Notes: generated by a model from the sequence alone, not told the origin. A DNA stretch of 64,000 nucleotides from Granulimonas faecalis (GCF_022834715.1 NZ_BQKC01000001.1:1772501-1836500), one strand, 5' to 3'. Numbered from the stretch's first letter, positions 35,192 to 43,819 are shown. Made by a program: numbers and translations.

Positions 35192-35237
35192 GGAGACAAG
35201 GTACCAGGTTGGTTTGTCACGGCAGAAAGGAAGCGGC

Positions 35238-35684
35238 ATGAGAGCGTTGCTGCAGCGGGTAACCGAGGCGTCAGTTGCCGTGGACGGCGAGGTCGTAGGT
35301 GCCATCGGAGGCGGATTCTGCATCCTTCTGGGCGTGGGGCCGCATGACGACGAGACCGTGGCCCGCAAGCTCTGGGACAAGATCTGCCATCTGCGCATCT
35401 TTGACGACGGGGCCGGCCACATGAACCTCTCGCTTGTGGACGTGGGCGGGCAGGCCCTCATCGTGAGTCAGTTCACGCTGTATGCCAACGCGCGAAGGGG
35501 GCGTCGGCCCAGCTTCACCGAGGCGGCACCCCCAGACCTGGCACGCGACCTCTACGAGCGGTTTTGCAAGATCGCAGCGGAGGACGTGCCCGTGGCCACC
35601 GGCATCTTCGCCGCAGAGATGCAGGTGTCGCTGGTGAACGACGGGCCCATCACCGTCTGGCTGGACACCGACGAGCTGTTCTAG
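35238..35684 (+). CDS. dtd: D-aminoacyl-tRNA deacylase
   Basis: A 148-residue DTD-family enzyme that removes D-amino acids from tRNAs, proofreading translation. Diagnostic motifs: MRALLQRVTEASV at the N-terminus, SQFTLYANARRGRRPSF (SQxTL), and NDGPITVWLDT (the Gly-cisPro loop). Normal length. AAAGGAAG precedes ATG 35238. It follows the M32 carboxypeptidase gene on the same strand and is followed by the first TTTTGTCCCA-type repeat. Confidence 0.95.
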   Translation: MRALLQRVTEASVAVDGEVVGAIGGGFCILLGVGPHDDETVARKLWDKICHLRIFDDGAGHMNLSLVDVGGQALIVSQFTLYANARRGRRPSFTEAAPPDLARDLYERFCKIAAEDVPVATGIFAAEMQVSLVNDGPITVWLDTDELF

Positions 35685-35693
35685 CCGCCGGTG

Positions 35694-35826
35694 CCGTCCC
35701 ACCGGCTGTCCCACTCGTCGGACACTTTTGTCCCAATGGTCGGGCACTTTTGTCCCAGCCGGCTCCGGGCGGGCGGTCACATCAACCGATTAATGGGCGA
35801 AGTGACAGATGGGCCAGACACCGCTG
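35694..35826. repeat. TTTTGTCCCA-type repeat, copy R1
   Basis: Two nearby versions of GTCGGACACTTTTGTCCCA, then a variable GC-rich joint, then the segment containing ATCAACCGATTAATGGGCGA and GGCGAAGTGACAGATGGGCC. It lies in direct orientation with R2 (38446-38748) on the other side of the two-component system. Confidence 0.85.
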
Positions 35827-36123
35827 TCACGAACTCCACGGCAGGGGGGCCGCGCCAAGAGCGACGGCCAACATCAGAACGGAGTAGAGGACAAGGAGAG
35901 CGCAGATTCCGACAAGGACAGGATGTCGCTCTCGATAAAAGCGCACACCCACAATGGATGCAGCCATCAACAGCACAGCGTTGGTGAAGATCTCTCCCTC
36001 CCGAAAACCCCAAAACCCAAGAAGACTCAGGATCATCGAGACCACAAGCGCCGCATTCCAGAGTGTCATCGGATCCCACTTGACATACATTCCGATACGG
36101 CGCAGAAGCATGATCAGCTTCAT
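35827..36123 (-). CDS. Three-helix membrane microprotein, 98 residues
   Basis: Three hydrophobic segments (LWNAALVVSMILSLLGFWGF, IFTNAVLLMAASIVGVRFYR, PVLVGICALLVLYSVLMLAV) with small loops. The upstream ribosome site (GAGGTAGGG) is moderate; an internal ATG is an alternative start. No family recognised. It lies next to another three-helix protein and the two-component system, inside the repeat-bracketed block 35694-38748, so an accessory role to the sensor kinase is conceivable but unproven. Confidence 0.6.
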   Translation of the reverse strand: MKLIMLLRRIGMYVKWDPMTLWNAALVVSMILSLLGFWGFREGEIFTNAVLLMAASIVGVRFYRERHPVLVGICALLVLYSVLMLAVALGAAPLPWSS

Positions 36124-36318
36124 ATTGACGGCCCTACCTCAAACAACGCCAAAAGCGAGCACAGCGCCAGAGCGGCCGGAACGACTTTTTTCGCAGAGAC
36201 CATGCTCGCCCCCCTTCTTCATCTGCCTTAACGATGAGGGGGATGAGGACGAGGGGCCACCGCCGCCGAGTCACAATCGGGTCACGGTTCTGTCAAAACC
36301 GGGGCCGAGCCGGCACGG

Positions 36319-36585
36319 CTAGAACGCGAAGCACCAAGCGAGCGACGCCACGGCACACACGACGCACCAGATGAGCCTGCCCCTACTCCCGCACAGGAGC
36401 GCGAGCAGGGCTGCCAGCACGAAGAAGACCAGTGAGCCCACCCGGGCGGCAAGGTCCGAGGAGCCGTACGGAAGCACGCCGAGGACCTCGAGGGTCGTCC
36501 ACAGCGCGCTCAACCCGATGCCTGCGAACCAGCAGATGTCCGTGAGCCTCTCCGCAAACGGCCTGTCGATGTATCTGTTCTTCAA
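36319..36585 (-). CDS. Three-helix membrane microprotein, TTG start
   Basis: An 88-residue protein (LKNRYIDRPFAERLTDICWF then three hydrophobic segments ending SLAWCFAF). I chose TTG 36585 because AGAGAGG lies six bases upstream; the in-frame extension to 36891 would overlap the response-regulator gene on the other strand and is unlikely. Divergent from the response regulator with 52 bp between starts, so both share a promoter region and the regulator may autoregulate both. The 36124-36318 gap shows no gene. Confidence 0.6.
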   Translation of the reverse strand: MKNRYIDRPFAERLTDICWFAGIGLSALWTTLEVLGVLPYGSSDLAARVGSLVFFVLAALLALLCGSRGRLIWCVVCAVASLAWCFAF

Positions 36586-36637
36586 CAGGAGCCTCTCTGA
36601 TAAGATGCCAGCAAGGGCGACGGTTCGGGGATTCAAT

Positions 36638-37336
36638 ATGAAGTCTATCTTGTACGCAGAGGACGACGACTCGACGCGCACGCTCGTCACGTCGTTTCTG
36701 ACGGCAGACGGCTTTGCCGTCGAGGCCTTTCCCACCGCCGACGAGCTGTTGGAAGCGTTCGGGCGCCACGAACCCGACCTCGTATTGCTCGACGTCATGC
36801 TGAGCGGTACGGACGGCCTCGAGGCCCTTGCCCGCATCCGACGCTCCTCAACCGTGCCCGTCATGCTGCTCACGGCCAAAGGCGACGACATCGACGTGTG
36901 CTCCGGCCTCGCGTTGGGCGGCGACGACTACCTGGCGAAACCGTTCAACCCGATGGTGCTCGTAAGCCGGGTGCGGGCCCTCATGCGCCGCGTGGACTAC
37001 GATGCCGCCCATCCCGGGTGCCAGCCCGTCCAGGACGACCTCACCTGCGGCAACACCAGGTTGGACCGGAGGCGCCACGCCGTCTACGTAGGGGAACAAC
37101 CCCTCCTGGCAACGCCCACGGAGCTCCGTCTTATCATTTTCTTTATGGAGAACCACGGGGAAGCTCTTTCGCGCCAGCAGATCCTCGAGGCCGTATGGCG
37201 GCTCCCCGACGGTGTCGAGAGCCGGACGCTGGACGAGACCTGCCGTCGCGTGCGGGTCAAGCTCGCGAGGGCCGGCTCCGACGTCTGCATCCAGACCGTC
37301 CGTGGCTTCGGCTACCGACTGACAGAGCTCGAGTGA
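36638..37336 (+). CDS. Response regulator, OmpR/PhoB family
   Basis: A 232-residue regulator. Receiver domain 1-120: acidic pair E8/D9, phospho-acceptor D52 in LVLLDVML, Thr in MLLTAKGDD, Lys in YLAKPFNP. The C-terminal winged helix (about 135-230) includes LLATPTELRLIIFFMENHGE, SRQQILEAVW and VRGFGYRL. ATG 36638 begins the canonical receiver; upstream codons belong to the divergent leader. It is followed by the kinase gene after one base. Most like VanR-type regulators of envelope functions. Confidence 0.92.
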   Translation: MKSILYAEDDDSTRTLVTSFLTADGFAVEAFPTADELLEAFGRHEPDLVLLDVMLSGTDGLEALARIRRSSTVPVMLLTAKGDDIDVCSGLALGGDDYLAKPFNPMVLVSRVRALMRRVDYDAAHPGCQPVQDDLTCGNTRLDRRRHAVYVGEQPLLATPTELRLIIFFMENHGEALSRQQILEAVWRLPDGVESRTLDETCRRVRVKLARAGSDVCIQTVRGFGYRLTELE

Positions 37337-37337
37337 G

Positions 37338-38444
37338 ATGGCGGAGGCTGGACGCGATGCGGTCGAGCGGCTGCGCCATCAGCTCGCCGTCACGATCGTG
37401 GGAGAACTCCTAGCCGTGGCGGCGGCGTTCCTCATCGGCCTCTCCATCCTCTGCGCGACCGGGGCGCAGAGCCTCTCGTCGCCGGAAAACGGCTGGTGGC
37501 AGATTCGGGAGCTGCCGGCCTCCTCCCCACAGGCAGGAAGCGCCGCCCGGCCCTGGGAAGACGGGCTCCGCCATCGCCTGACGGACGAGGGGTTCGCGGC
37601 CGACCCACGCCCGCAACTGATCCGGACAGGCGGCGAGCTGCTCATCTACCGGACCTCCCCCGCCGGCGGGGTGCGCTACGTCCTCGTCACGGGGCCCTGC
37701 GCCGCCCTGGCCCTTGTCTGCGGCGGAACCTTCATCGCTCTGACCGTCACAGCGACGGGGAGGTTCAGCCGGAAGGTCGCCGCAGTGGGCGCCCTCGAGG
37801 CCAGAAGGTTGCGAGCGGAGAGTTATTTTGGCGATGCCGCCCATGAGCTCAAGGCCCCGCTCATGGCCATCGGCGGCTGGAGCGCGGCGGCACGGCGCGG
37901 CCTCGTGACGACCGACGATGCCTATGCGTCGATTGGCAGGGAGGCGGGGCGGATGGCCGCGCTCGTCGACCAGATCATGGGGCTGGCCAGAGCCGACGCC
38001 GGGAGGCTCAAGCCCCACCCCCACCGGGCCGACCTACGGGAGCTCCTCTACGACGCTGAACGGAGCCTGGTCCCCACGGCGACCGACAAGGGCGTGGACC
38101 TCGTCCTCCATGGACCGCAGCCCGTCGTGTGCAGCTTCGACCTCGACCTCACCTACGCCGCCGTTCTCAACATGCTGACCAACGCCATCCGCCACGGCGA
38201 GGGCACTGTGCGGTTGGGCTGCTCGGCAGCCGATGGGAAGGCCCGCCTCTGGGCCGTGAACGACGGGGCTCCCATCTCCGAGGAGGACCTCGCCGTGGTG
38301 TTCGAGCGCTTTGGCAAGGGAAAGGGCGGCAGCACCGGCATCGGGATGGCGCTGGCACTCCGATACGCAACGGCCCAGGGGTTCTCCCTCTCCGTGCGAC
38401 CCGTCCCCAGAGGGACGCTCGCCCTGCTCGAGATCCCGCTCTGA
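37338..38444 (+). CDS. Sensor histidine kinase
   Basis: A 368-residue membrane kinase. It has one hydrophobic segment at about 15-42, a short extracytoplasmic domain (about 45-115) and a second membrane segment (about 117-137). The HisKA domain has phospho-acceptor H169 in DAAHELKAPLMAI, followed by the ATPase with N-box (LNMLTNAIRHG), DxG loop (VNDGAPI), F-box (FERFGKG) and GIGMALAL. The start ATG lies one base after the response-regulator stop. The small sensor domain suggests membrane or envelope sensing. Both genes lie between direct repeats R1 and R2. Confidence 0.9.
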   Translation: MAEAGRDAVERLRHQLAVTIVGELLAVAAAFLIGLSILCATGAQSLSSPENGWWQIRELPASSPQAGSAARPWEDGLRHRLTDEGFAADPRPQLIRTGGELLIYRTSPAGGVRYVLVTGPCAALALVCGGTFIALTVTATGRFSRKVAAVGALEARRLRAESYFGDAAHELKAPLMAIGGWSAAARRGLVTTDDAYASIGREAGRMAALVDQIMGLARADAGRLKPHPHRADLRELLYDAERSLVPTATDKGVDLVLHGPQPVVCSFDLDLTYAAVLNMLTNAIRHGEGTVRLGCSAADGKARLWAVNDGAPISEEDLAVVFERFGKGKGGSTGIGMALALRYATAQGFSLSVRPVPRGTLALLEIPL

Positions 38445-38445
38445 C

Positions 38446-38748
38446 GGGGCCGTCCCAATGGTCGGACACTTTTGTCCCAGCCGGCCGCGGAGGCTTGGAG
38501 CGAGAGGCGCGGGAGCGCCGCCCGCAGAAGCTTCTGCGGGCGGTTCGGCGGCCGGAGGGCACCCGCAGGACGTCCTGCGGGTGTTTGCGTACCCGTAGAA
38601 CGTTCCACGGGTGCCGAGGGGCCGCTCCCGCCTCGCCCGCCGCTGCCGCCACTCCAGCTGCGCCCGCCTGGGGCCGGCCCCAGGCGGGCGGTCACATCAA
38701 CCGATTAATGGGCGAAGCGACAGATGGTCCAGGCACCGCTGTCACGCC
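38446..38748. repeat. TTTTGTCCCA-type repeat, copy R2
   Basis: Shares GGTCGGACACTTTTGTCCCA and ATCAACCGATTAATGGGCGA with R1 in the same orientation, but its middle is expanded by four hairpins (38518-38690). No gene is apparent in this 323-bp gap. Confidence 0.85.
38518..38690. repeat. Row of four palindromes inside R2
   Basis: Perfect palindromes at 38518-38543 (arms CCGCCCGCAGAAG), 38560-38583 (CACCCGCAGGAC) and 38661-38690 (CGCCCGCCTGGGGCC), plus a near-perfect one at 38591-38612 (ACCCGTAGAAC). All share CCCG near the arm start but have different centres. Confidence 0.8.
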
Positions 38749-38767
38749 CGCCGTGCCGCGGGCGGGC

Positions 38768-39742
38768 CTAGCCGCCGTAGGTGTAGAAGCCCTTGCCGGC
38801 CGCCACGCCCGTCTCGCCGGCGTCGATCTTCTCCTTGAGCATGCGGGAGATGCCCTTGAAGTTGTACGGCGCCATGAAGCCCGGGACCTTGGTGTACGGC
38901 TGCACGATGTTGTAGGCGGTCACGAGGCCCACCACGTCCAGGATCTGGAACGGGCCGTTGGGCGCGCCGGTGCCGCGGACCCACGCGGTGTCGATGGACT
39001 CCGGCTCGGAGATGCCGTTGACGTAGAGGTCCATGGCCGAGAAGAGGAACGGGATGAGCATGGAGTTGAGCAGGTAGCCCGCCTTCTCCTTGCGCACCGG
39101 CAGGGGCTGCATGCGAATCTGGCCGGCGAACTCCATGATGGCGTCGAAGGACTCCTGCGACGTCTTGGGCTGGGCCATGACCTCGGCGATGTTGTTGCGC
39201 CAGATGTGGTTGGCGAAGTGCATGGCCAGGTAGCGGTCGGGTCGCCCGGTGTAGCGGGTGAACTTGGAGGGCAGCAGGCTCGAGGAGTTGGTGACCACCA
39301 CGGTCTTCTCGGCCATGAGGGGCGCGAGCTTCTTGTAGAACTCGATCTTGGCCTCCTCCTGCTCGGCCATGGACTCCACGACCACGTCGGCGTCGGCCAC
39401 GGCGGCGGAGAGGTCCAGCTCCAGGCGCAGGTTCTCGGCGGCCGCGTCCACCGCCCCGTGGCAGCGGGCCGGGTCGAAGTCGTCGGGGTCCGCGATGCCC
39501 ATGGCCCAGACACCGGGCGCCATGGGCTCGCCGTCGGCGCGGCTCTTGGCCAGGGCCGCCTCCATGGCGTCGATCTGCGCGTGGTAGTCCTTCACCAGCT
39601 GGTCGAGCTTGGGCTGCGTGCGGCCGATGCTCCCCTCGCTGCGCAGCCAGATGCAGGTGTCCAGCCCGCAGTAGGCGCTCTGGAACGCGATCTGGGAACC
39701 GAGCACGCCGCCTCCGGCGACGACGACCTTCTCAAACGCCAT
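38768..39742 (-). CDS. 3-hydroxyacyl-CoA dehydrogenase family protein
   Basis: A 324-residue NAD-dependent dehydrogenase of the HBDH/3-hydroxyacyl-CoA family. N-terminal Rossmann fold: VVVAGGGVLGSQIAFQSA. Catalytic region: TNSSSLLPS, then HFANHIWRN with the family His. The C-terminal helical domain ends SRMLKEKIDAGETGVAAGKGFYTYGG. GGAGGG precedes ATG 39742. In fermenters such enzymes reduce acetoacetyl-CoA for butyrate or related products, but no other butyrate genes are nearby, so the substrate is uncertain. The H-x-x-N-H variation from the usual HFFNP is worth noting. Confidence 0.82.
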   Translation of the reverse strand: MAFEKVVVAGGGVLGSQIAFQSAYCGLDTCIWLRSEGSIGRTQPKLDQLVKDYHAQIDAMEAALAKSRADGEPMAPGVWAMGIADPDDFDPARCHGAVDAAAENLRLELDLSAAVADADVVVESMAEQEEAKIEFYKKLAPLMAEKTVVVTNSSSLLPSKFTRYTGRPDRYLAMHFANHIWRNNIAEVMAQPKTSQESFDAIMEFAGQIRMQPLPVRKEKAGYLLNSMLIPFLFSAMDLYVNGISEPESIDTAWVRGTGAPNGPFQILDVVGLVTAYNIVQPYTKVPGFMAPYNFKGISRMLKEKIDAGETGVAAGKGFYTYGG

Positions 39743-39834
39743 GGTGTGTCCCTCCGTCTTGGACCTGTCGATACGACCACTGTTGCAGAGATTCCCAAAA
39801 CAGGTCGGTTCCAACTGCACTGAAACGCAGGGCC

Positions 39835-40455
39835 CTAGATGAGGACGTCCTCCAGGGAGCGCTTGGGCACGTGGTGCACGCCGTCGGCGTCGCGCCAGTA
39901 GCGGATGCCGTCGGGGGCGTCCCCCAAGGGCTCGAGCACGCAGGTCTCCCGCGGGGCGCCCAGGGCGATCACGAGAAGCGGCTCGTCGACCGCCGGGTCG
40001 ATGCCCAGCACCTCGGGCAGGCGGTCCGAGAAGTTGCGCACGATGCAGCCGCCGAAGCCCGCCTCGCTCGCGCCCAGCAGGATCGTCTGAGCCGCGATGC
40101 CGGCGTCCACCCACATGAGCGGCGCCACCTTGCCGGCGCAACACACCACGATGTAGCCGGTGGGGCGCTCCCCCACCTCGGGGCCGTCCCAGTCGGCGAG
40201 GTAGCCGGCCCACCCCAGGCAGCCGAAGACGTCGTCGCGCACGGTGGCGTCGGCCACCACGCGGTAGCGCAGCGGCTGCAGGTTGGCGGCCGAGGCCGTC
40301 TGCCGGGCCAGGTCCACGAGGCAGACCATGAGGTCGCGGCCGATGGGGTCGCCCTCGTCGAAGCGTCGGTAGCTGCGGTTGCGCCTCACCGTGGCGGCGA
40401 GGTCGTCGAGCCCGTAGTCGAGCTCAACGCGCGAGATGACCTTCTCCCTGTCCAT
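39835..40455 (-). CDS. Nitroreductase family protein
   Basis: A 206-residue FMN-dependent nitroreductase-fold protein. Features: RRNRSYRRFDEGDPI near the N-terminus (the R-S-x-R flavin motif), SAANLQPLRYRVV, and a C-terminal GFGGCIVRNFSDRLPEVLGI. The fold usually reduces quinones, nitroaromatics or flavin-linked substrates with NAD(P)H. GGAAGGTGG precedes ATG 40455. It begins 21 bp after the HAD phosphatase gene, in one minus-strand group that may include the dehydrogenase downstream. Confidence 0.85.
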   Translation of the reverse strand: MDREKVISRVELDYGLDDLAATVRRNRSYRRFDEGDPIGRDLMVCLVDLARQTASAANLQPLRYRVVADATVRDDVFGCLGWAGYLADWDGPEVGERPTGYIVVCCAGKVAPLMWVDAGIAAQTILLGASEAGFGGCIVRNFSDRLPEVLGIDPAVDEPLLVIALGAPRETCVLEPLGDAPDGIRYWRDADGVHHVPKRSLEDVLI

Positions 40456-40476
40456 GGGACCACCTTCCCCGGGCGC

Positions 40477-41331
40477 CTACCGCCCGCCCTTGTCCTCGAT
40501 GACGGTGTAGGTGCGGTCGCCGCCGCAGATGCCCAGGACGTCGTCGATGAGGCCCAGGTGCACACAGGCGCGGTAGATGCCCGCGTCGTCCACCGAGGTG
40601 GTGATGACGTCGGCCACGGCCTTGGCCCGGTGGTCGGCGTTGCCCATGGCCACGCCGCAGCCCACGGCGTTGAGCATGGAGACGTCGTTGCCGCCGTCGC
40701 CGAACGCGTAGGCGCCGGAGCGGTCGATGCCGTGGTGTTCGAGCACCGCCAGCACGCCCTGGTCCTTGCCACCGTCGGCCGGGATGATGTCGGCGAAGTC
40801 CTCGGTCCAGCGCACGAGCTTGACGTTGTCGGTCACCTCCAGGATGCGGTGCTCGTCCTCGGGGGCGATGAAAGCGTTCATCTGGAACACCGGGCGCCTG
40901 TAGGCCTCCTCGGGGGAGTCCTCGTCGAAGCGCACGTTGGCGTTCTCCTCGGCGCGGCGCACGAGGTCGCCGTGGCGCGGGGTGAAGGCGCGGTCGGCCG
41001 TCATGTAGACGATGTCGTAGGAGCCGTCCATGGACTGCTCGGTGATGGCGCGGACGTCGGCCGGGTCGAGCGCCGTCATGCGGAAGATGCCGCGGTCGTC
41101 CAGGCAGATCTGACCCGAGTTGCAGATGAACCCGTCGAAGCCCGGGAAGTCGCCCTCACCCTCGCGCAGGGCACGCGGGAGCTGGAACAGGGCGCGCCCG
41201 GACGCCACGTAGATCAGCACGTCGTTCTTTCTCAGCTCGCGCAGGGCCACGCGGGTGGTTTCGGGCATGGAATGGGTGCGGAAGGACAGCAGCGTGCCAT
41301 CCACATCGAAAAAGGCGATCCTGTCTGCCAC
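40477..41331 (-). CDS. HAD superfamily (Cof-type) phosphatase
   Basis: A 284-residue hydrolase of HAD subfamily IIB. Motif I FFDVDGTLLS (nucleophile Asp and acid Asp), motif II Ser/Thr in YVASGR, a large C2 cap, motif III Lys in the cap-return region, and motif IV AFGDGGNDVSML. It would dephosphorylate sugar phosphates or flavin-type phosphates in the cytoplasm; the substrate is unknown. GTG start at 41331 follows GAGGAG. Precedes the nitroreductase gene by 21 bp. Confidence 0.88.
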   Translation of the reverse strand: MADRIAFFDVDGTLLSFRTHSMPETTRVALRELRKNDVLIYVASGRALFQLPRALREGEGDFPGFDGFICNSGQICLDDRGIFRMTALDPADVRAITEQSMDGSYDIVYMTADRAFTPRHGDLVRRAEENANVRFDEDSPEEAYRRPVFQMNAFIAPEDEHRILEVTDNVKLVRWTEDFADIIPADGGKDQGVLAVLEHHGIDRSGAYAFGDGGNDVSMLNAVGCGVAMGNADHRAKAVADVITTSVDDAGIYRACVHLGLIDDVLGICGGDRTYTVIEDKGGR

Positions 41332-41415
41332 GGTTACTCCTCTGTCGGTTTTTCCGATCGGCTGCTCTCTACCCGAGATGCGCCCACGCCCTGCGGGAGG
41401 GGCGGGCGGGCGCGC

Positions 41416-42582
41416 TCACGCCCCGAAGCCGGCCTCGCCGATGACGGCGGCAGCGGCGGCGAGCTCGGCGGCGGGACGCACGAGGGCGAACCGCACGTAA
41501 CCCTCGCCCTCGGGGCCGAAGGAGGAGCCCGGCGTCACGATGATGCCGGCCCTCTCCATAAGCTCCTCGGCGAAGGCCATGGAGTCGGGGGCGTAGCGCT
41601 CGGGCAGGCGTGCCCACATGAACATGGTGCCCTTGGCGTTGGGGCGGTCCCAGCCGATGGCCTCGAGGCCGTCGGCCAGGGCGTCGCGGCGGGCCTGGTA
41701 GGCGAGGCGCTGCTCCTCCACGGGTTCCAGCGGGCCCTCGAGCGCCGCGATGGCGGCCTTCTGCAGCGGCATGAACGTGCCGAAGTCGATCTGGCCACGG
41801 AGCTTGCGGAGCGCCGCCACGACGTCGGGCCGGCCCACGAGGAACGAGAGGCGCGCGCCGGTGACGTTGAACGACTTGGAGAGCGAGAAAAACTCCACGC
41901 CCACGTCCACGGCCCCGGGGAACGAGAGGAACGAGCCGCCGGCCGGGCCGTCGAACACGATGTCGGAATAGGCGTTGTCGTGGACGACGAGCAGATCGTG
42001 CTCGCGTGCGAACTCGATGATGCCCTCGTAGAGCCCCTCGGTGCTCACGGACCCCACGGGGTTGGCCGGCAGCGACACCACCATGTAGGTGGCCTCGTCG
42101 GCCGTGGCCGGGTCGATGGAGGCGACGTCCGGGCGGAAGCCGTTCTCGCGGGTGAGCGGGTAGTACACCGGGGTCGCGCCGGCGATGTGGGCCGCACCGG
42201 CGAAGATCGGATAGCAGGGGTCGGGAACGAGGATGGAGTCGCCGGGGTCGAGCAGGGCCAGGGCGAGGTGGCCCATGCCCTCCTGGGTGCCCGAGACCAT
42301 CATCACCATGTCGGGGGAGATCTCCACGCCGAACCGCCGCCGGTAGTAGGAGCACACGGCCTCGAGGAGCTCGTCGGTGTCGTGGAGGGAGTACTTCCAG
42401 TTGGCGGGGTCGGCCGCGGCCTCCACGAGGGCGTCCACCACGTGGGCGGGCGGCTCGAAGTCCGGCGTCCCCACGGAGAGGTCCACGATGGTGCGGCCCT
42501 CGGCCTCGAGCTCACGACGGCGGGCGTTGAGCGATGCGAAGACCTCGTCGCCGAAGGCGTCGAGGCGGCGGGAGAACTCCAT
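41416..42582 (-). CDS. Aminotransferase class I/II (LL-DAP/aspartate aminotransferase-like)
   Basis: A 388-residue PLP enzyme. Family features: VDLSVGTPDFEPPAHVVDAL, GTQEGMGHLALALLDPGD, LPANPVGSV, VVHDNAYSDI and the PLP Lys in SLSKSFNVTGARLSF. Close relatives include LL-diaminopimelate and aspartate aminotransferases; which reaction applies cannot be told. GAAGGG precedes ATG 42582. It lies 84 bp upstream of the HAD gene and diverges from the SGNH hydrolase gene. Confidence 0.85.
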   Translation of the reverse strand: MEFSRRLDAFGDEVFASLNARRRELEAEGRTIVDLSVGTPDFEPPAHVVDALVEAAADPANWKYSLHDTDELLEAVCSYYRRRFGVEISPDMVMMVSGTQEGMGHLALALLDPGDSILVPDPCYPIFAGAAHIAGATPVYYPLTRENGFRPDVASIDPATADEATYMVVSLPANPVGSVSTEGLYEGIIEFAREHDLLVVHDNAYSDIVFDGPAGGSFLSFPGAVDVGVEFFSLSKSFNVTGARLSFLVGRPDVVAALRKLRGQIDFGTFMPLQKAAIAALEGPLEPVEEQRLAYQARRDALADGLEAIGWDRPNAKGTMFMWARLPERYAPDSMAFAEELMERAGIIVTPGSSFGPEGEGYVRFALVRPAAELAAAAAVIGEAGFGA

Positions 42583-42832
42583 GGGCGGTCCCTTCTCGGA
42601 GGTGGCGCGTGGCGCGTGCGTTCCTTGACGGCACCTTACGATAGCGCACGGCGGCGGCGCCCCCGCGCCCTTTGGCCGGGGCGAAACAGAGCCGCCCCGG
42701 CCGCGGCGCACCTGTCATGCCCAATGCGCGCCCGTGGCCTCACCCCACCCGCCGGTCGACCGGGTGCCCCGCAGCGGCGGTGCCTGGAACAAAATGGGTG
42801 GGTATGGCTGCACCCAAGAGAAAGCTGGCCCC

Positions 42833-43726
42833 ATGCGCGTCTCTGTCATCGGCGACTCCATCTCGACCTTCGAGGGCTACATCCCCGAGGGGTGGAACGT
42901 GTTCTACACCGGCGAGAACCTGGCCGCCACCGGCGTCGAGAAGGTGGGCGACACCTGGTGGATGAAGGTCATCGAGGGCATGGGCGGCGAGTTCCTCGCC
43001 AACGCCAGCTGGTCGGGCTCCTGCGTGGAGGGCGTGGGCTACCCCGCCGGAGAGTCCCGCACCCGCACCGACGCCCTCAAGAAGAACGGCGAGAGCCCCG
43101 ACGCGGTCCTGGTCTTCATGGGCATCAACGACTTCGGCTGGGGTGGCACCATGAACCAGATGCTGGGCCGCGGCACCGCCACGCCGTACAACATCGACCT
43201 CTCCAAGTACCCCCACGTGGCGCCCGCGCTGGCGCCGGCCGACGCCGCCGAGAAGTTCGGCGAGGCCTACAGCCGCATGCTGGCCAACATAGTCACCGAC
43301 AACCCCGGCGTCGAGGTCTGGTGCATCACCGTGCCCGTGGGCAGGCTCGCCGGCGCCCCGGGCACGTGCTTCACCTACCCCCTGCGCGGCAACCACTTCG
43401 ACCGCTACAACAACGCCATCCGCATCGCAGCGGGCCAGTGGCCCGGCTGCCACGTGGCCGACGCCCGCGCCCTCATGCTCGACTACGAGGCCGTGGACGG
43501 CACCCACCCCACCAAGCGAGGCATGGACCAGATCGCCCGGATGGTGCTCGCCTCCATGGGCAAGGGCGAGGTCCCCGAGGACTGCGACCGCAGCGAGCAG
43601 GTGTGCTTCCGCGACGACTGCATCGGCTGCCCCTACGCCCGCGGCACGGCCTTTGGCTGGAACACGGTGTGCGAGCTGCTGTTCCCTGAGCGCACCTACA
43701 CCTGCGAGCGCGGCGTTCAGGCCTAG
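42833..43726 (+). CDS. SGNH/GDSL hydrolase family protein
   Basis: A 297-residue protein with the SGNH catalytic blocks: VIGDSISTFEGYIP (Ser of GDS), WSGSCVEG (Gly region), MGINDFGWGG (Asn) and DGTHPTKRG (Asp/His). It is probably an esterase or deacetylase, cytoplasmic because no signal peptide is present. ATG 42833 directly precedes the MRVSVIGDS motif, though its ribosome site is weak; the frame is open to 42734. An unusual C-terminal cysteine cluster (CFRDDCIGCPYA and later CERGVQA) may bind metal. A terminator follows. Confidence 0.82.
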   Translation: MRVSVIGDSISTFEGYIPEGWNVFYTGENLAATGVEKVGDTWWMKVIEGMGGEFLANASWSGSCVEGVGYPAGESRTRTDALKKNGESPDAVLVFMGINDFGWGGTMNQMLGRGTATPYNIDLSKYPHVAPALAPADAAEKFGEAYSRMLANIVTDNPGVEVWCITVPVGRLAGAPGTCFTYPLRGNHFDRYNNAIRIAAGQWPGCHVADARALMLDYEAVDGTHPTKRGMDQIARMVLASMGKGEVPEDCDRSEQVCFRDDCIGCPYARGTAFGWNTVCELLFPERTYTCERGVQA

Positions 43727-43752
43727 GGCGGCGGCAGGGACCGATAACGGCA

Positions 43753-43790
43753 AGGCGACCGGACCCGGCAGGGGCCCGGCCGCCTTTTTC
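43753..43790 (+). terminator. Terminator after SGNH hydrolase gene
   Basis: GC-rich stem GGCGACCGG...CCGGCCGCC followed by TTTTTC on the plus strand, 27 bp after the stop. Confidence 0.8.
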
Positions 43791-43819
43791 ATGGGGGTGA
43801 GACGGCGCCGGCGGCGGCG

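Noticed and set aside
39871-43689. Very long plus-strand open frame (over 1,200 codons) opposite several enzymes
   Set aside because: It runs antisense through well-supported minus-strand genes and through their gaps, has His/Gly/Val-rich composition typical of GC-skew shadows and no ribosome site.
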